Below, piece by piece: positions 38,920 to 51,610 of a stretch of DNA of 64,000 nt (positions are counted from its first letter, which is position 1; each line of letters begins with the position of its first letter). The stretch is from Dryococelus australis (lineage: Eukaryota; Arthropoda; Insecta; Phasmatodea; Phasmatidae). Location of the stretch: positions 9,614,209-9,678,208 of the forward strand of contig CM057003.1 in the NCBI GenBank assembly GCA_029891345.1, given 5' to 3'. The translations under genes were made by a program, and so were the position numbers. Below the pieces are notes generated by a model. That model ran no database searches and was not told the origin of the DNA. It saw nothing but the letters and a program-made list of their open reading frames with translations.

Positions 38920-41234
38920 CATAGAATATTTCAATTAAGCTGTAGGAACTATTATTTATACAATGTCGTGCGACATATTTCCTGAAACTTTCTTAAATGG
39001 AATCCAAGATGACCGAATGCCCGTAACGAATGTACACTTCTCGCTACAAAAAATGAGCGATCTCGTGTAGCTGGAAATATTTCTAAGTTCCACTTCGGGT
39101 ATGTCCGGCAGGCTGCCCCCTCCCAAGTAGCAGGCGCGTGCCCGGAGTGGGCGTGGCTAACTGCTGCAGGAAACATGACGTTGGAGGAAAAAGGATAGAA
39201 AACTCGAATAATAGTTCTGTGAGCCCAGTTTTGTCGGAATATATATCAACACATTATGTGTAATGCAGTTAAAGTAAATTGGTGGTGAAACCTTCGGAAT
39301 TATAAATTAGCCTTTATCAGAACTGAGGAAGAAATAGTAAGTTATAAATTTGAACATACCACACTGGACCACTGGAAAAAATTACTTCCAAATCATGCAT
39401 AATTGTAGATATGAAAGCGGGTGTTACGTTATAATTCCCCTTGCCAACACACACGAGATCTTTGAAAATATAGAGTGGTAATCACTAAAAACATTAAATA
39501 ATACATAATATGGAATAATGTTTTCATATGTATGATAATTAGAGACCATGAAATGTCTCGAAATGAATGACTTGTAGTCTAGACTTTACAGTCCAATGAA
39601 TACCCGAACAACTACTGTATTTTCACTGTTCGTTTCTCCAGTAAGTGGCCAATATTACTCTAAAACATACAGAACGTGATCCCTAAACGTCTTTTATTGC
39701 CAGTTTCGTATTTACTTCGCACATTCCTGAGTGAGCCTTGTTAACTGTAATCCAATGCAAAGGTAGATTAGGTCTATAAGTGTGTAAAGTTTAGCTAGTC
39801 CTCAAAATAATCCACGCAGTTTTCCTGTTCCTGCTTTGTTCCGTTCATAAAGTAAAGGCATATTTACATGCACCGACATGTGTTAATCAAATTTGGATTA
39901 CAGTAAATAGTATCAATTATTAAAGTGTTATAACACGAATTTACTACAGTATTATTTGAGGGAGTGATTATAGTATCTTGAAAGATCTACGGTTATTTAA
40001 AAATACTCAAAATATTCATATTTTAAAACATAATAACATATAGAATACATGTAACGAGCTATTAGATATATTTCAAAGGAAACTATTCGCATTAATATGA
40101 GCAATCAGTTTTTTATTTTCATTTATACACGAACTGAAGTATAAATAAAACTGCTTGCATGTTTCATGTGTGTGTTATATCACTATTACGAAAAGTGTTA
40201 AAAGCTCACTTTGCCGCGAACAGCCTATAGTACCGTTACATCTAAGCTGGCAGTTCCACTCGAAGTGTTTTGTCATGATGTGGTTTCTCACCGAACTGCC
40301 TCCTTTGGCAATTCGTAGTAGTAATGGTAAATAACCCAATCAGAAATACTTGGTGGCTGGCAGACACCACATCGACCAGTCACCTAACTGATTGGTGGAT
40401 ACATGTGTGTGTTTTATAGCAATTGGCCTCTCAGTGTTTCGCGCCATGTTATGCGAATGCTAGCCATTGTGGCGTACACAACTACCATTTGATTTGTTTG
40501 ATAATATTTCACATTGTGATCACAAACATGATTCGCCAACATTATATACATATATATGCACACACATACAAATCGTTGTCAGTCCCACAACTACAAAATA
40601 GAAAAAAAATATCAATTTGATACTTGCGTTATCTTGGTCTGTCTTACGCATATAAATATTTTCTAAATGAATGTTTCTTTTAAGAATTACCTTCCTTGCG
40701 GGGTAAGGTAATACAGTTTCTAAGTTTGAGTCCAAATTGGTTGACTAAAAACAGAAAATTTACCGTTGGAAGATCGTATTCAGTGCCTATAAGAAATAGG
40801 CACATAAAAAGAGACAGAGAATTGTATTTCGTTTATAACACATCTACCAACATCTGACTTTAAAGTCGCCGCACTTTTAACTCATACCTACCAAAATCGT
40901 AGAGGTTATAGTGACGTAAACGATTGTAAGAGTGGAGGTACGTTTTAAATATTAGTAATATGACATGCAGTCAAATGAAATGTTACTAAGCCAGAGTTCC
41001 AAAATGTCGTACAGAAAGGTCCATCCTGATCCACGCAAGTTTCATTTCGCAGTGGTTGTTTAACAATATTTAATGATTTATCACCAATTTGTCCTACTTT
41101 CTAACCCTTTCTTCTCAATTTATTAGGCTTGGTAGAGCAACTCAGCAAATGAATGAATTTACAACAACAAATTAATTTGTAATGTTATGAGTAGTATATA
41201 AAAATTACTTTGGCGCAAAGGGATGGGGGATAAG
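38920..41234. other. Unannotated non-coding DNA, with one isolated MITE end
   Basis: No gene is supported. At about 40,196-40,226 the sequence AGCTCACTTTGCCGCGAACAG followed by CCT matches the right end of MITE M, but I cannot see a matching body or left end. Confidence 0.4.
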
Positions 41235-41817
41235 AACCGCCCACCGCCATGTTAGAATGTCCCTCTTTTACCTCAAAATTTCCATGTATTCCTCAAAATC
41301 GACTTAATATTCCTAAAAATTTAGATTTCCAGTAACAATGCCGCTTTTCCCCTTAAAAAATTCCCATTTTCCCAACCATATCAGTGACCTGGGTAGAGCA
41401 GCGAGACGGATAAGCGACCCAGGGTCAAGGATCAACGACCCCGGTGACCGGGATCAGAGACCCCAGGGTCAGGAGAGCAGGGCCAGGACCTTTGCCTTGA
41501 CCTTTGAACCAATAAATCCGAAAAATAAAAAAATTAGACAAAAATCCATAAAAATTTCAAAAAATCCCAAAAAGTTTATTATTAAAAGTACTAATTTTTT
41601 TTTAAATATTAAAAAATGTTTTTATAAAAATGTTGAAAATGTATCATCAACAATTTATTGAAAAATTATTTATGAATATTTAAAAAAAATGCACTAAAAA
41701 TGTATTTTAAAAATTATTTTTAATATCTATAAAATATTATTATTAAAAAGTAAATACTAATAAAATACATTAAAAATATATATTATCAAATTAACTTTCC
41801 AGAGGTCACCCCTCACC

Positions 41818-41930
41818 CATACACATCCACCATCTTGGTAGGTGCAAGGGACGACCATCTTGGTAGATGGCCGCCATGTTGGTAGGCGACCACCATCATC
41901 GTAGATATCACCTGTCCGCCATGTTGGATA
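41818..41930 (+). repeat. Short repeats of a CCATNTTGGTAG motif
   Basis: CCACCATCTTGGTAGG, CGACCATCTTGGTAGATGG, CCGCCATGTTGGTAGGCG and TCCGCCATGTTGGATACAGG occur in close succession. The core resembles the YY1/Pho site GCCAT; this is a sequence likeness only. Confidence 0.75.
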
Positions 41931-41939
41931 CAGGTAACC

Positions 41940-43310
41940 ATGACCTCAAATCCATGACCTTGAGTGACCTTGAAAACCAAAACTCGAGAAAAATACATTA
42001 AATTCAACAAGCAACATTTATTACAAACTACCACTGCCATACTGGATGTAGTACCCTCGTCCTTGACCCCATGACCTTTGAATGATCTTGAAAACCAAAT
42101 GTCGAGAATAAAAGTCAACAAGCATATTGAAACTAACTACTACCACCATATTAAATGCAGTTGACCTGTCTGTGACCTCGTAATCTTAAATTACCTTGAA
42201 AACAAAAACTAGAGAAAAGTACATAAAATCAGTAAGCACATTACAATACTACCTACAGCCACCATATTAGATAGACTACCTTGACCTTGGCATTATGACC
42301 TTGAATGACGTTGAAAACAAAAATGTGGAATAAAATACACTAAAGTCATCAAGCATATTATATTACAGACTACTACCATCATATTAGGTGTAGACTACCT
42401 TAACATTGACCCCATAACCATGAATGACCTTGAAAACCAAAACTCGATAAAAATATAAAGGTCTACAAGAACACTACAATACTAACAACTACCGCCATAA
42501 TATATGCAGACTATTTTGACCTTAACCGCATGATCTTGAATGACCTTGAAAACAAACACACGTAATAAAATACATAAAAGTCAGCAAGCATAATACATTG
42601 CACACTACGGCCACCATATTGGATGCAGGTAACCTCAAACTTTACCCCATTACATTGAATGACCTCGAAACCAAAATTTCGACAATAAATACATGAAAGT
42701 CAACAAGCATATTACAATACTAACTACTATGACTATATTAGATGTAGGTGAAATTAACTTTGACCTCATAACTTTGAATGACCTTAAAAACCAAAACTCG
42801 AGAAAAATACATAAAATTCAACAAAAATATTACATTACTAACAACTACCACATATCAGATGCAGGTGACCTGAAACGTAGCCTCATCGCGTTGAATGACT
42901 TTAAAAACAAAAACTAGAGAGAAAATATATAAAAGTCAGCAAGCGTATTACATTACAAACTACTACCGTCATTTTAGATACAGACAACTTTGCCCTTGGC
43001 CCCATAACCTTAAATAACATTGAAAACAAAAGTTCGAGAAAAAATACACGTTTTAGAATTCTTGTATGTATAGTTGTATGCCCTTTTAAATCCACTGAAG
43101 TTATCGCTGCCAAATTTATGTCTTTAACTGCAACTTGTGACCTCGAATAAGGCGATTTGGTCATCATACCTTATGTCCTCTGGTAGGCACAGTTGCCTGC
43201 AATTTTTTATATGGTGAATCTATAGCTGCCATATTCATATGTATCACTCGTGATATCGAACAAGGCGACTACCATACCACAAGCCTTCATTATTCTTTGG
43301 ATAAACCTGT
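41940..43310 (+). repeat. About 10 to 12 copies of a roughly 118 bp tandem unit with nuclear-receptor-like half sites
   Basis: Each unit contains GAATGACCTTGAAAACCAAAA, or a variant within a few bases of it, then a CGAGAAAAATACATAAA-like segment, then ACTACCNCCATATTAGATGC. The GACCTTGAAAAC landmark recurs at about 41,965, 42,084, 42,192, 42,307, 42,426, 42,541, 42,660, 42,779, 42,897 and 43,015. Two more diverged units (GCTGCCAAATTTATG, GCTGCCATATTCATATG) follow to 43,310. The units are not open frames. Confidence 0.88.
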
Positions 43311-44054
43311 TAATGATGCCAGAATTGTTGGCAACCGTATAAGCTATTTTGTTGATCGGTATGTTTAACCTCGCGGTCATAACACTTACTCATACTTTTT
43401 TACTTCTGCCCTTTCACTTCTATAAATATCCTTTTTATATATTCCTAAATATCCACTGGCATCTATTGAAAACTAAATCTGTAGTTAAATGTGCATGTGA
43501 TGGGGTAATGATTCCAGGTCGGATACTACAAAGCCAGAGGCGCTTACGTAGTTGTTCCACCTCTCTCCAACAAATCCCCTCACCCACGTTCAAACAAGTG
43601 CCACAACGTCTGGCGCAGACAGTAGCTTGCTACTTGAACGCTGACCTGGACATGGTCGAGCGAGCGTAACTAGGCCAAACAATCTTATAGGTCCTTTGGA
43701 AAGCTTTCAGTCATTCTCGTACAAATATACGCGCAACTGAGCTCGAAATATTTTCCGCCCCTAAATATTAGAGATAATTCACCTGCATTATGTTCAGTTC
43801 ATGACAAAGCAAAGTCATGTTTTCGGCTATTCTTTTAAACTGGTTTCTTCAGCTACATTGTTTTTATTCCTTTTAATAAAATATTGTTTATATAAACCGC
43901 TTTTAGGCAGACATAACCGTTTAAGGCGTAGCGCTAATATTAACATACGTAAAAACACTTGGCTTTAGCATGTTAGTACAAATTTGTTGTTATGACGTCA
44001 TTGCGTATGTAATACATAAAACCTATAATTGAATAGTGAACGTTAAGTATTCTT
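43311..44054. other. Unannotated non-coding DNA
   Basis: No gene or repeat family member is recognised. The stretch 43,500-43,670 is less AT-rich, with no motif. Confidence 0.4.
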
Positions 44055-44305
44055 GGAGCCGTGGTGGTGTAGTGGTTAGACAACTCTACTCTCACCATGG
44101 ATAACAGGGTTCGATTCCCGACGAGGTCACCTCCGGATTTTCGCACGTGGGAATCGTGCATGACTATGCCACTGGTCGGTGGGTTTCCTCACTGATCTCC
44201 CATTTCCCCCACCCTTGCATTCTGGCGCTGCTCCATACTCATCTCGCTTTACCCTTAAGGGTTCTCAAGATGTCGGCGTTAGGAGCCGCCCAAATCTCTT
44301 CACTC
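44055..44305 (+). mobile_element. SINE copy C (tRNA-headed, complete head visible)
   Basis: This copy reads forward. An A-box segment TGGTGTAGTGGTTAG lies near the start and the B box GGTTCGATTCCCG at about 44,108. The body follows, then the 3' end CAAATCTCTTCACTC. It defines the head-to-tail orientation of the whole family. No clear target duplication is seen. Confidence 0.85.
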
Positions 44306-44717
44306 GTTCATCAAACATTCCGCTTTCCAGGACGTATTTGGTCCAGAAGGGCGAGACGCTGAGGACGACCCAGGCACGCGCATCACATGCATCATCGTCT
44401 CTATGTTCAAGGTACTGAACAAGTGTGCAGTCTTTCCTTCAGAAACGTACCTCTGAGACAACTTTACAATTAGGCCTATTTCATAAAATATTTGCTACAT
44501 TTTCTTATTACCGAACAATAAAGTAAAAATATATTTAGCGTTTATTTTCTTGTTGTGCATTTACATAATAATCCTATATTCATAAACTGACCTTTCACCC
44601 GTCCACAAAAACGGTAATGCTGAATATCTGTTTATATTTGGACGGCTTCGTTTGGCTTGATCGGCGTGAATGTGAACTGAACCAGGCTTTAGTGTGAAAT
44701 CATCCAACGAAAACCTT
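44306..44717. other. Unannotated non-coding DNA
   Basis: Short AT-rich stretch between two SINE copies of opposite orientation. Nothing is recognised. Confidence 0.4.
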
Positions 44718-44939
44718 GGAGTGAGTGAAGAGATTTGGGTGGCTCTTAACAGCGAGGTCTTGAGAGCTGATTAGGGTGATTGGGGTGAGTATGGAGCGGC
44801 GCAGGAAAGTAGGGGTGGGGGAAACGGGAGATCCCCAAGAAAACCCCCCGACCAACGACATCGTCCCGCGCGATTCCCCCTTCCGAAAATCCGGTGACCC
44901 GGCCGGGTATTGAACCCGATTCGCCTTGGTGGGAGGCAG
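44718..44939 (-). mobile_element. SINE copy D
   Basis: Same family on the minus strand: 3' end GAGTGAGTGAAGAGATTTGG at left, body with GGAAACGGGAGATCCCC, and reverse B box TATTGAACCCGATT. The head is cut short. GAAAACCTT flanks both sides (44,709-44,717 and 44,940-44,948), a likely target duplication. Confidence 0.83.
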
Positions 44940-44948
44940 GAAAACCTT

Positions 44949-45892
44949 CGAAAATGCTTTTAGTAACGACTATAGATAATCGTGCAGTTAGTATTTTCTA
45001 CCCTTTGCAGCACCTGTCCGTGTCTATCGCATTACTGAAGGACGAGGGAGCTTAACAGGTCCACGATGTCTGGCGCGAGCAGTAGTGAGAGCTGCAAGCA
45101 GTGGGAACCGCACACAGCCAGGCGGACTATGAAACAGTTGAATGGGGAAACCACCTGACTGCATGTTCGTTTTGTCTCGGCACTAAGTACGCCTTGTTAA
45201 AAAAAAAAGTCTACTTGGCTTATCTATTCAAACAAATTATCGCTTACGAAATAAAATTGACTTCATTTTTTGCTCCGGAAAAAAATATCTTTGGAAAGCG
45301 AGGTTAGGGTGCAAACATGTTGAGATTGTTTTTAATATTGTATTATTCCTAGTTACACTTAATCGATTAGATGAACAAAAACATAGTTTGACTAAATGTA
45401 ATACATTGCAAATACATGATATTATTCCCTATACAATTTTTCATATCATATGTTTTCTCTTCTGCATGTTTGTTATTTGTTTTTATTTGCTCACCAAACA
45501 TTTAATTGTAGGGCTGGAAGTATTAACACTAACAAGGGAACTGGAGCTTCTGAGTTGGAGACCACAATATTAACTGAAGCTGAGTATTTGCGAGTTTCAT
45601 AAAAAAAAGTTCCCCACAAAGACTCATGGTTCTGAACATAATCATAATTTAGTCGGAAAGTTGAAACAATACAAGGAAATTCGTAAGGCATGTACAGAAC
45701 CCGTATTTCACGTCATACCTAAGTGGCATCTGCAAGTAATATATGGTATTCGTTGGCCACAAAATTATCATTAACTGAGAACAGAGATGAAAAATGTATG
45801 TAATTCTCTAAACGTTCAATGTAGATATGAAATACTGTATGTATGTGAAACACAGCTGTAATTTAACACCATTGACACGAGAGAGACATAAA
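44949..45892. other. Unannotated non-coding DNA
   Basis: No gene is supported. An A run lies at 45,199-45,208. Confidence 0.4.
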
Positions 45893-46110
45893 CGGAGCTT
45901 AACTATTAAGGTCTTCAGAGCTGATAGTGGTGAAGAGAGGTACAGATGGAGCAGCGACAGAAAACTGGGTATCGAGAGTACCCCGACACTACCCACTGGG
46001 CAATAGCAACGCCCGCCATGTTTCCTACACATGAAAATCCGGATGTGACTCCAGTTTGTCGTGGTGCGAGGCGAGTAGTCTGACAGTTACAACACCACAG
46101 CTCCTACACG
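45893..46110 (-). mobile_element. SINE copy E, diverged
   Basis: The order of family blocks is kept (GAGCTTAACTATTAAGGTCTT, GATGGAGCAGCGACAGAAA, ACACATGAAAATCCGGATGTG, GGCGAGTAGTCTGACAG) but with many changes, so it is the oldest copy here. The minus-strand head is at the right, in the ACACCACAGCTCC segment. Confidence 0.68.
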
Positions 46111-49100
46111 CGATTAAAAATTTTAGAAATACACATCCCTTTTTTTGGCGAGCTGGTATTCCCAGAGGAATAACTTTTCCTATCATAGTGTAAAAGTGAC
46201 AAGGGAAACGTAAGGCTCCATATTGCAGACATTTAACTTGTACTTTAGTGCTTTGTTAAGTCAGCAAAAAAGGCAAATAATCTTGCTTCCTTGAATACCT
46301 CTATATCAAATGTTGTAATGCTATTTTATGTAAAATGTTTGAACGCAGATAGTGCAAGCTGACCTGGTTGGAATTTTGGGCTGATATGGATGTTAAATAT
46401 GTTTCAAGTTCACCTGCAGCGCACGAAAGCGTGAAAATGGCCGTGGTATTGCCTAGTATAGCCATGGTGGTGAATGTGTACAGAATTCTCCTGAGCATAA
46501 ATGCAGCAGCGAAACAAACCCTGCAGCTCACATCATTATGTTTGGGCTACAGTATTGTAGAAGGCCACAGACAGTTCCTTCAACCCCCGCTCTCCAGTTT
46601 CCTAGAGGGCTGTGCTTTGTAAAAGTTTTCGTATAAAGCGAAGAAAATATGCACATTTTGGACGAGTAATTGAACTAGCGTATAAATTTAAAAAAAAAAA
46701 TCTGGTACTTGAACTTGTCAACGCTGTCAGAAAACAAGCGAAATTCCCTCGAGCCTCTTAGTTTTACAATATACTTAATTGCAAACTGCCGATGAAAATA
46801 TTTCATCTAGTTTTTAACAAACAGCTATCATATATTTTTCTGAATGGGAAATTGTATAGAGCATAATTTAAGAGAATAAAGCGGTCTACAAAAAATGTTT
46901 TCATTCATTGAATAGATATTTTAATGATTTATAATATGCACACAATTAAACCCTAAGAGTCAGTATATTTGCGCATATGAGTACCCAGTTTATCCATGAT
47001 AAAAAGAAAGTTAAGCTGAATTACTTTGATAATGCCTGTATTATTTTATGTTAAACCACATTTAACGTACCAATATCGGTTCAGAAACTATTTATTCCAG
47101 ATATTTTGAAATATATAACACGTTTTGTTTAAAGCACTGATAAAGTCTCATTTCATTCCATGGCTTATTTACAACATGCTGTTTTATTTGTATCAAATTT
47201 CCAAATTTCCGATAACATTCACTAGTGCATGTGTAATATTTCAGAAGTGTATGACCACGCCCCCCATTTTTTTTGTTTTTTTTTTTTCCTTACATGGTTA
47301 CACGGTTCTGTGGTTATAGAATAGTAATCAAAACGTTCATGTCGTCCCCATGTTAAAAAATGTGACCGACCCTCGCAGAACATATAAGTTTATTTGGCCA
47401 GCGTTTGCCAAATTAGGTAGTAACAGGTATATTGTTTCCCTACATTTGACACAATATATTTTCTTGTTGTAGCGATACCTTACAATATTGCAGACTAAAG
47501 AGACAATGTACCATCATGTTTAATACTTGTAGGTAATACGTTCAACACATCAAGTTTGGTTGAAATTGACCAAAAAACAGTATGCTACATGCTGTATACC
47601 AAATGAACCTAAAATATTGATATAGTCACCATGTCAAAATTAAGTTTCTTACACATTTAAATCGCATATGTTATCATGGCATACATAGTATTAGATACAG
47701 TATACAAAGATTGCTTTAAATTGGTCAATTTGTTCCACAGATACAGAATAGTTATCAAAATTTCTATATTGCCAAAAATTGGAACTAAATGCCTGAACTA
47801 ATTAATTCATATCAGCATACTTCTTGTTTGTCAACTTTGGTTGGAATGGGTGGACTGTTTTCCGTGTCACGAAACAATAACTTTATTTCTTCACGAGTAG
47901 AAATATTACAAAATTACATTATATTACAAAATGTTGAATGAAGATGATTATTTATTAGCATGTTTACAGTAATGCCTTTAGTCGATACTTTCTTCATATC
48001 AAATGTAGTCGAAATTATATATATATATATATACATACCAGATTAAAAACAAATATTTGTATGGCGCCGTTGTGACAATACAGTAAGTGCCACATTAATC
48101 TTAGTTGTATATGGTACCATGGCCTACTATAAGCCTAAAAGGCATTCGTTGCTTGCAAAATGTGGTAGGAATATATTGTGTAATTTCCGAGACATCATAT
48201 TAAAAGCTTATTGTTTTCACGATGGCGAACCAATAAGAACGTACCTTCCCAGATTAAAGACGTACATGATTAACTGTGAAAATACACGATTTGGTTTTAC
48301 CTAATAAAATAATTCCCCAGATATGAAATGGCGCCCTACTGAATTAAAATAACAACACTTCTGAAATTAAGCAAACGGCTTGACGGAACATTGTAAAAAT
48401 CAGATGCCCTTACTAAGTTCAATATGTGCACCGAATTTGGTGAAATATGTTTCACAAGGCCGAATATTATTATGAGGAGACATACAGTCATCACAGACAA
48501 GATATTTACATGATTATAGAAGCTCATTTTTCCAGGGAAAGTAGCTTAACATTGAATGGTAGTGAAAGTTAATTGAATGTTTCAAGTTAATCAAGAAATT
48601 ATGAAGGGATTATCCTTTATTTCGAATAATTAAACAACTGTTAGCAGCACCATTAATTCTCGAAATATACTGGTTACGACCGCAAATAAATGTCTCATAA
48701 GAAAAAATAAATAAACTGTTTAAATATCATAAGCTGTGTGTAAAGTTTCCTTTTTTGTGATTGTTGTTGTTGTTGTTTTTGTTAATGTTTAAATTGATTC
48801 ATAAAGTGTTTCGTACAACTAGTGGCGTAACTTGTTGGGTGTTCGTGCATTTTTTTAGTGGTTTCATAGAATTCTTTGTCGATGTCATTATTTTCGTTTT
48901 TCCTTAAATAATATAGCTTTATGATATGTACTTAAGATTATGTTGGTTCAGCGATGCATTGAGGTAGGTTACCGTTTAAACAAAAACGTTCAGTTTGACT
49001 CCATGCTACATACACTAACGCAGAAGAAATCAATGAGAATAATAAGTCTGGCGGACGAACGTTTGCTTCCACCTGAGATATAATTTAGGTTAGGTTTACA

Positions 49101-49465
49101 AAAATCTCTACTGGAATCACGATGCCAAAATGTTTTGTTGCCTTCTTTAAAACATGCGGTAGTAAGTCATCCTCTTGCTTCGCATCCAGTACGACCAATA
49201 TTTACTTATCTCTGTCGTGGGGATACTTTGTTATGTAATCATGTTCAAATCGTATTCTTGCTTATATTCACGATGAATTTACACATCACACTTTAAGGTT
49301 GTTTAGTTTTGTGTGGAGTGTACGACGTCAGGAATGCGATCCCCTAACGTAAATCATACGGGCTACGTAAAGAGACATGCAGTATGTGTTGTCATGATTA
49401 CGGACGGTACACGCAGCGACGTGTGCAGAGCTGAAGGCAGGTACCAGTGCATATAAAGCCGTTAG
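46111..49465. other. Unannotated non-coding DNA
   Basis: No gene, RNA or family repeat is recognised over about 3.3 kb of AT-rich sequence. Short AT repeats lie at about 48,016-48,034 and (GTT)n at about 48,762-48,778. Confidence 0.4.
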
Positions 49466-50640
49466 ATGGCGCAGGCTAAGTTGTCCAGGTTGTTAAAGCA
49501 GCCTGACTGTCTGCGTGGGTCCGTCGCAGATCAAAGTGTAAATTGTAGGTTTGAGAAACGCGTTGAGTCCATACATACATACAAAAACCATAAAATAAAC
49601 TCTTTAAAAAAATTATTAAACCTCAAGAATTCATACGAACCGTTACAAGTAACAAATATTTTCATATGCTCTAATGACTCCCGTAGTACTTCTCATCCAG
49701 GCGACTGTGCAATGTACAGTAAAATGATATACAAGTACAAACATGCTGGGACAAGCCGAGAAGTGGATGGCCAAAGGTACTTTCGCGTAGAGAAGAAAGT
49801 TATATTGTGAAACAAATCCGTCAGAGATCTTTTAGTAGTCCACGCGCTATTGCGAGAGACCTACGAAATACATTCAAAGTCCCTGTCACCAATGACAGCC
49901 AGAAGTGTGTTCAGTAATAGTGACTATAAAGCAAGAACACCACAGAAGTAATCGTACATAGGCAAATGTAATTATAAGAAGAGACTTAACTTCGCGAAGA
50001 TATATTTACAGAACGATTACTCGACAGACGTAATATTTCCAGATGAGAGTAAATCCGAGGTTTTCGATCGTGGCAGTCCGCTAAAAAAGTGGAGAAAATC
50101 CAATAAAGAGATAAATCCCCAACATTCTCGTCCTACGGTCAAGCATGGTGGGGGTTCAGTTACGGTGCGAGGGTGCACGAGTGCATGTGGTGTAGGTGAA
50201 CTGACGTTTAGATATTGACTATTGGATCAATAAATATATATTGACCTGTTTAAACATAATTTGCCACCTAATTCCAAACAACTTGATGTAGTAACGCACA
50301 TTTTACCAGGATAATGGTACTGAGCGTAAATCCTGTGCAACACGAATATGGCTGCTGTATAGTTGTCCTCGTGTAGTAGAAACTGCACCCTAATCCTCAA
50401 ATTTAAGTTCAATAGAACATGTTTTTGCATACTTAGACATAAAGCTACGAAAACATCATGTTTCAAGAACGCGGCGGGACTTGAAGGAGAAAATCCTTCA
50501 CGAGTGGAACAATATCCCTCCTAGTGTCATACAAACGGTAGTAAACTCAATGCCAGCGCGTTTGAGAAGCGATCTGTGTAATATATTACTTTGTTTCTTT
50601 TATAAGGAATGTTGTTTATTTGTTGTATTTGATGAAATGG
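49466..50640 (+). pseudogene. Tc1-like transposase relic, lineage 1
   Basis: Family role: cut-and-paste DDE transposase at TA sites. The N-terminal paired helix-turn-helix region is represented by 49,690-49,800 (MIYKYKHAGTSREVDGQ) and 49,810-49,880 (SFSSPRAIARDLRNTFKVPV). The first catalytic region reads VIFPDESKSEVFDR at about 50,028, with Pro for the usual Ser before the Asp-Glu pair. KHGGGSVTVRGCTSACGVGE follows at about 50,143. The middle part with the second Asp is badly decayed. The C-terminus at 50,481 reads LKEKILHEWNNIPPSVIQTV. Stops and frameshifts are frequent. Confidence 0.82.
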
Positions 50641-50741
50641 AATACAAAATACAGCTGGACGCATACGCGTGTGTCAACATAATTGCTTACTGTACAGACG
50701 TCGTGAAAGGAACAGGATGTATGAATATTTGAAATCGTCAC

Positions 50742-50748
<7 letters not shown>

Positions 50749-50826
<78 letters not shown>
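50749..50826. repeat. (AT)n microsatellite
   Basis: About 78 bases of uninterrupted AT repeat, preceded by a short GT run. Confidence 0.97.
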
Positions 50827-50831
<5 letters not shown>

Positions 50832-51264
50832 TTAGGGCCTGTTCAATCTAAAAATGCTTTCCGTGGTATTCTTCAAACACAAGACTGATTTAGTTGCATT
50901 CGCAATTTGACCTTATTTTAATTCTTATGCAATCTGAACAACTTCTAAGCCAGTAGAGACTATACTGACATCAGACTTTGCAGACACAGATCTGCCCATC
51001 ACTGACATCTAGAATGTTTTCAGTCTGAAAACAAAAACAACTTAAACGTCGCGTATATGCGGTCACGGGCAGAACTATAAGGACAGTAGTAGGTAGCAAT
51101 TAGTGACATTCGTAGATAAGCTTAGCCTAAAGGCAGAAAATAGGTAATCAGCCATGTTTAATATTATTTATTGAGGTACAATATGACACACAAAACAAAC
51201 AACATAAACTACGGTATCACTGCATAAGACTACATCATCTGTCTCCAGTTCTTATAAACGTTGG
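50827..51264. other. Unannotated non-coding DNA
   Basis: Nothing is recognised between the AT tract and the next transposase relic. Confidence 0.4.
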
Positions 51265-51610
51265 ACATACATCAGCAAAGTGTTGATCATTTTCACTCCA
51301 TAGTTATTTGTAAACTTCCCTTTCTGCGAACAAAGTCCATCAGTCTATTTAGCTCTGAATTAACACGTTTTCTAGTAATGTCTAGCCCAATGCTATTACA
51401 ATATGGTAGAAACGATTCGTTTGTGTTTTGTGGGAAAAAATGTTTTTTTTTTTACCTCACTCTTCTCTCCAATTCCTCCAGAAGATTCTCAGCGGGGTTC
51501 AGATCAGGTGAGAGTGATTTGGTATTGTATGGCGTATGGAGTGTGTTGTAGATGATCCATTTCGCAGTGTGCTTGCGGTCACTGTCATGTTAGAAATAGA
51601 ATACCATTAG
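51265..51610 (-). pseudogene. Tc1/mariner transposase C-terminal relic, lineage 2
   Basis: On the minus strand from about 51,605, HDSDRKHTAKWIIYNT contains the second catalytic Asp of a Tc1-type transposase. SPDLNPAENLLEELERRVR at about 51,510 contains the terminal acidic residue. A poly-A tract on this strand (T run at 51,442-51,453) breaks the frame, after which NSELNRLMDFVRRKGSL reads to about 51,280. Only the second half of the gene is present, and several residues usual at these positions are changed. It differs from the relics on either side, so it is a separate insertion. Confidence 0.7.

Larger units (their letters stand above)
41235..43310 (+). mobile_element. Single arm related to the foldback element, with tandem expansion
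   Basis: The first 150 bases resemble the outer end of the foldback arm: CCGCCATGTT, then CCTCAAAATTTCC and runs of short A/T-rich CTTAAAA-type units. Next come CCATCTTGGTAG short repeats at 41,818-41,930, then the roughly 118 bp array. No inverted second arm follows within the next kilobase, so this is one arm or a deleted copy. Confidence 0.6.

Noticed and set aside
38441..38938. Frame of 165 codons ending in a conserved-looking GETGDP / RPGIEPG segment
   Set aside because: The conserved part is translated SINE sequence and the first part is the inserted element; SINE copies at 20.0 and 59.2 kb give the same residues.
51261..51551. Plus-strand frame of 96 codons
   Set aside because: It is the complement of the lineage 2 transposase relic on the minus strand.
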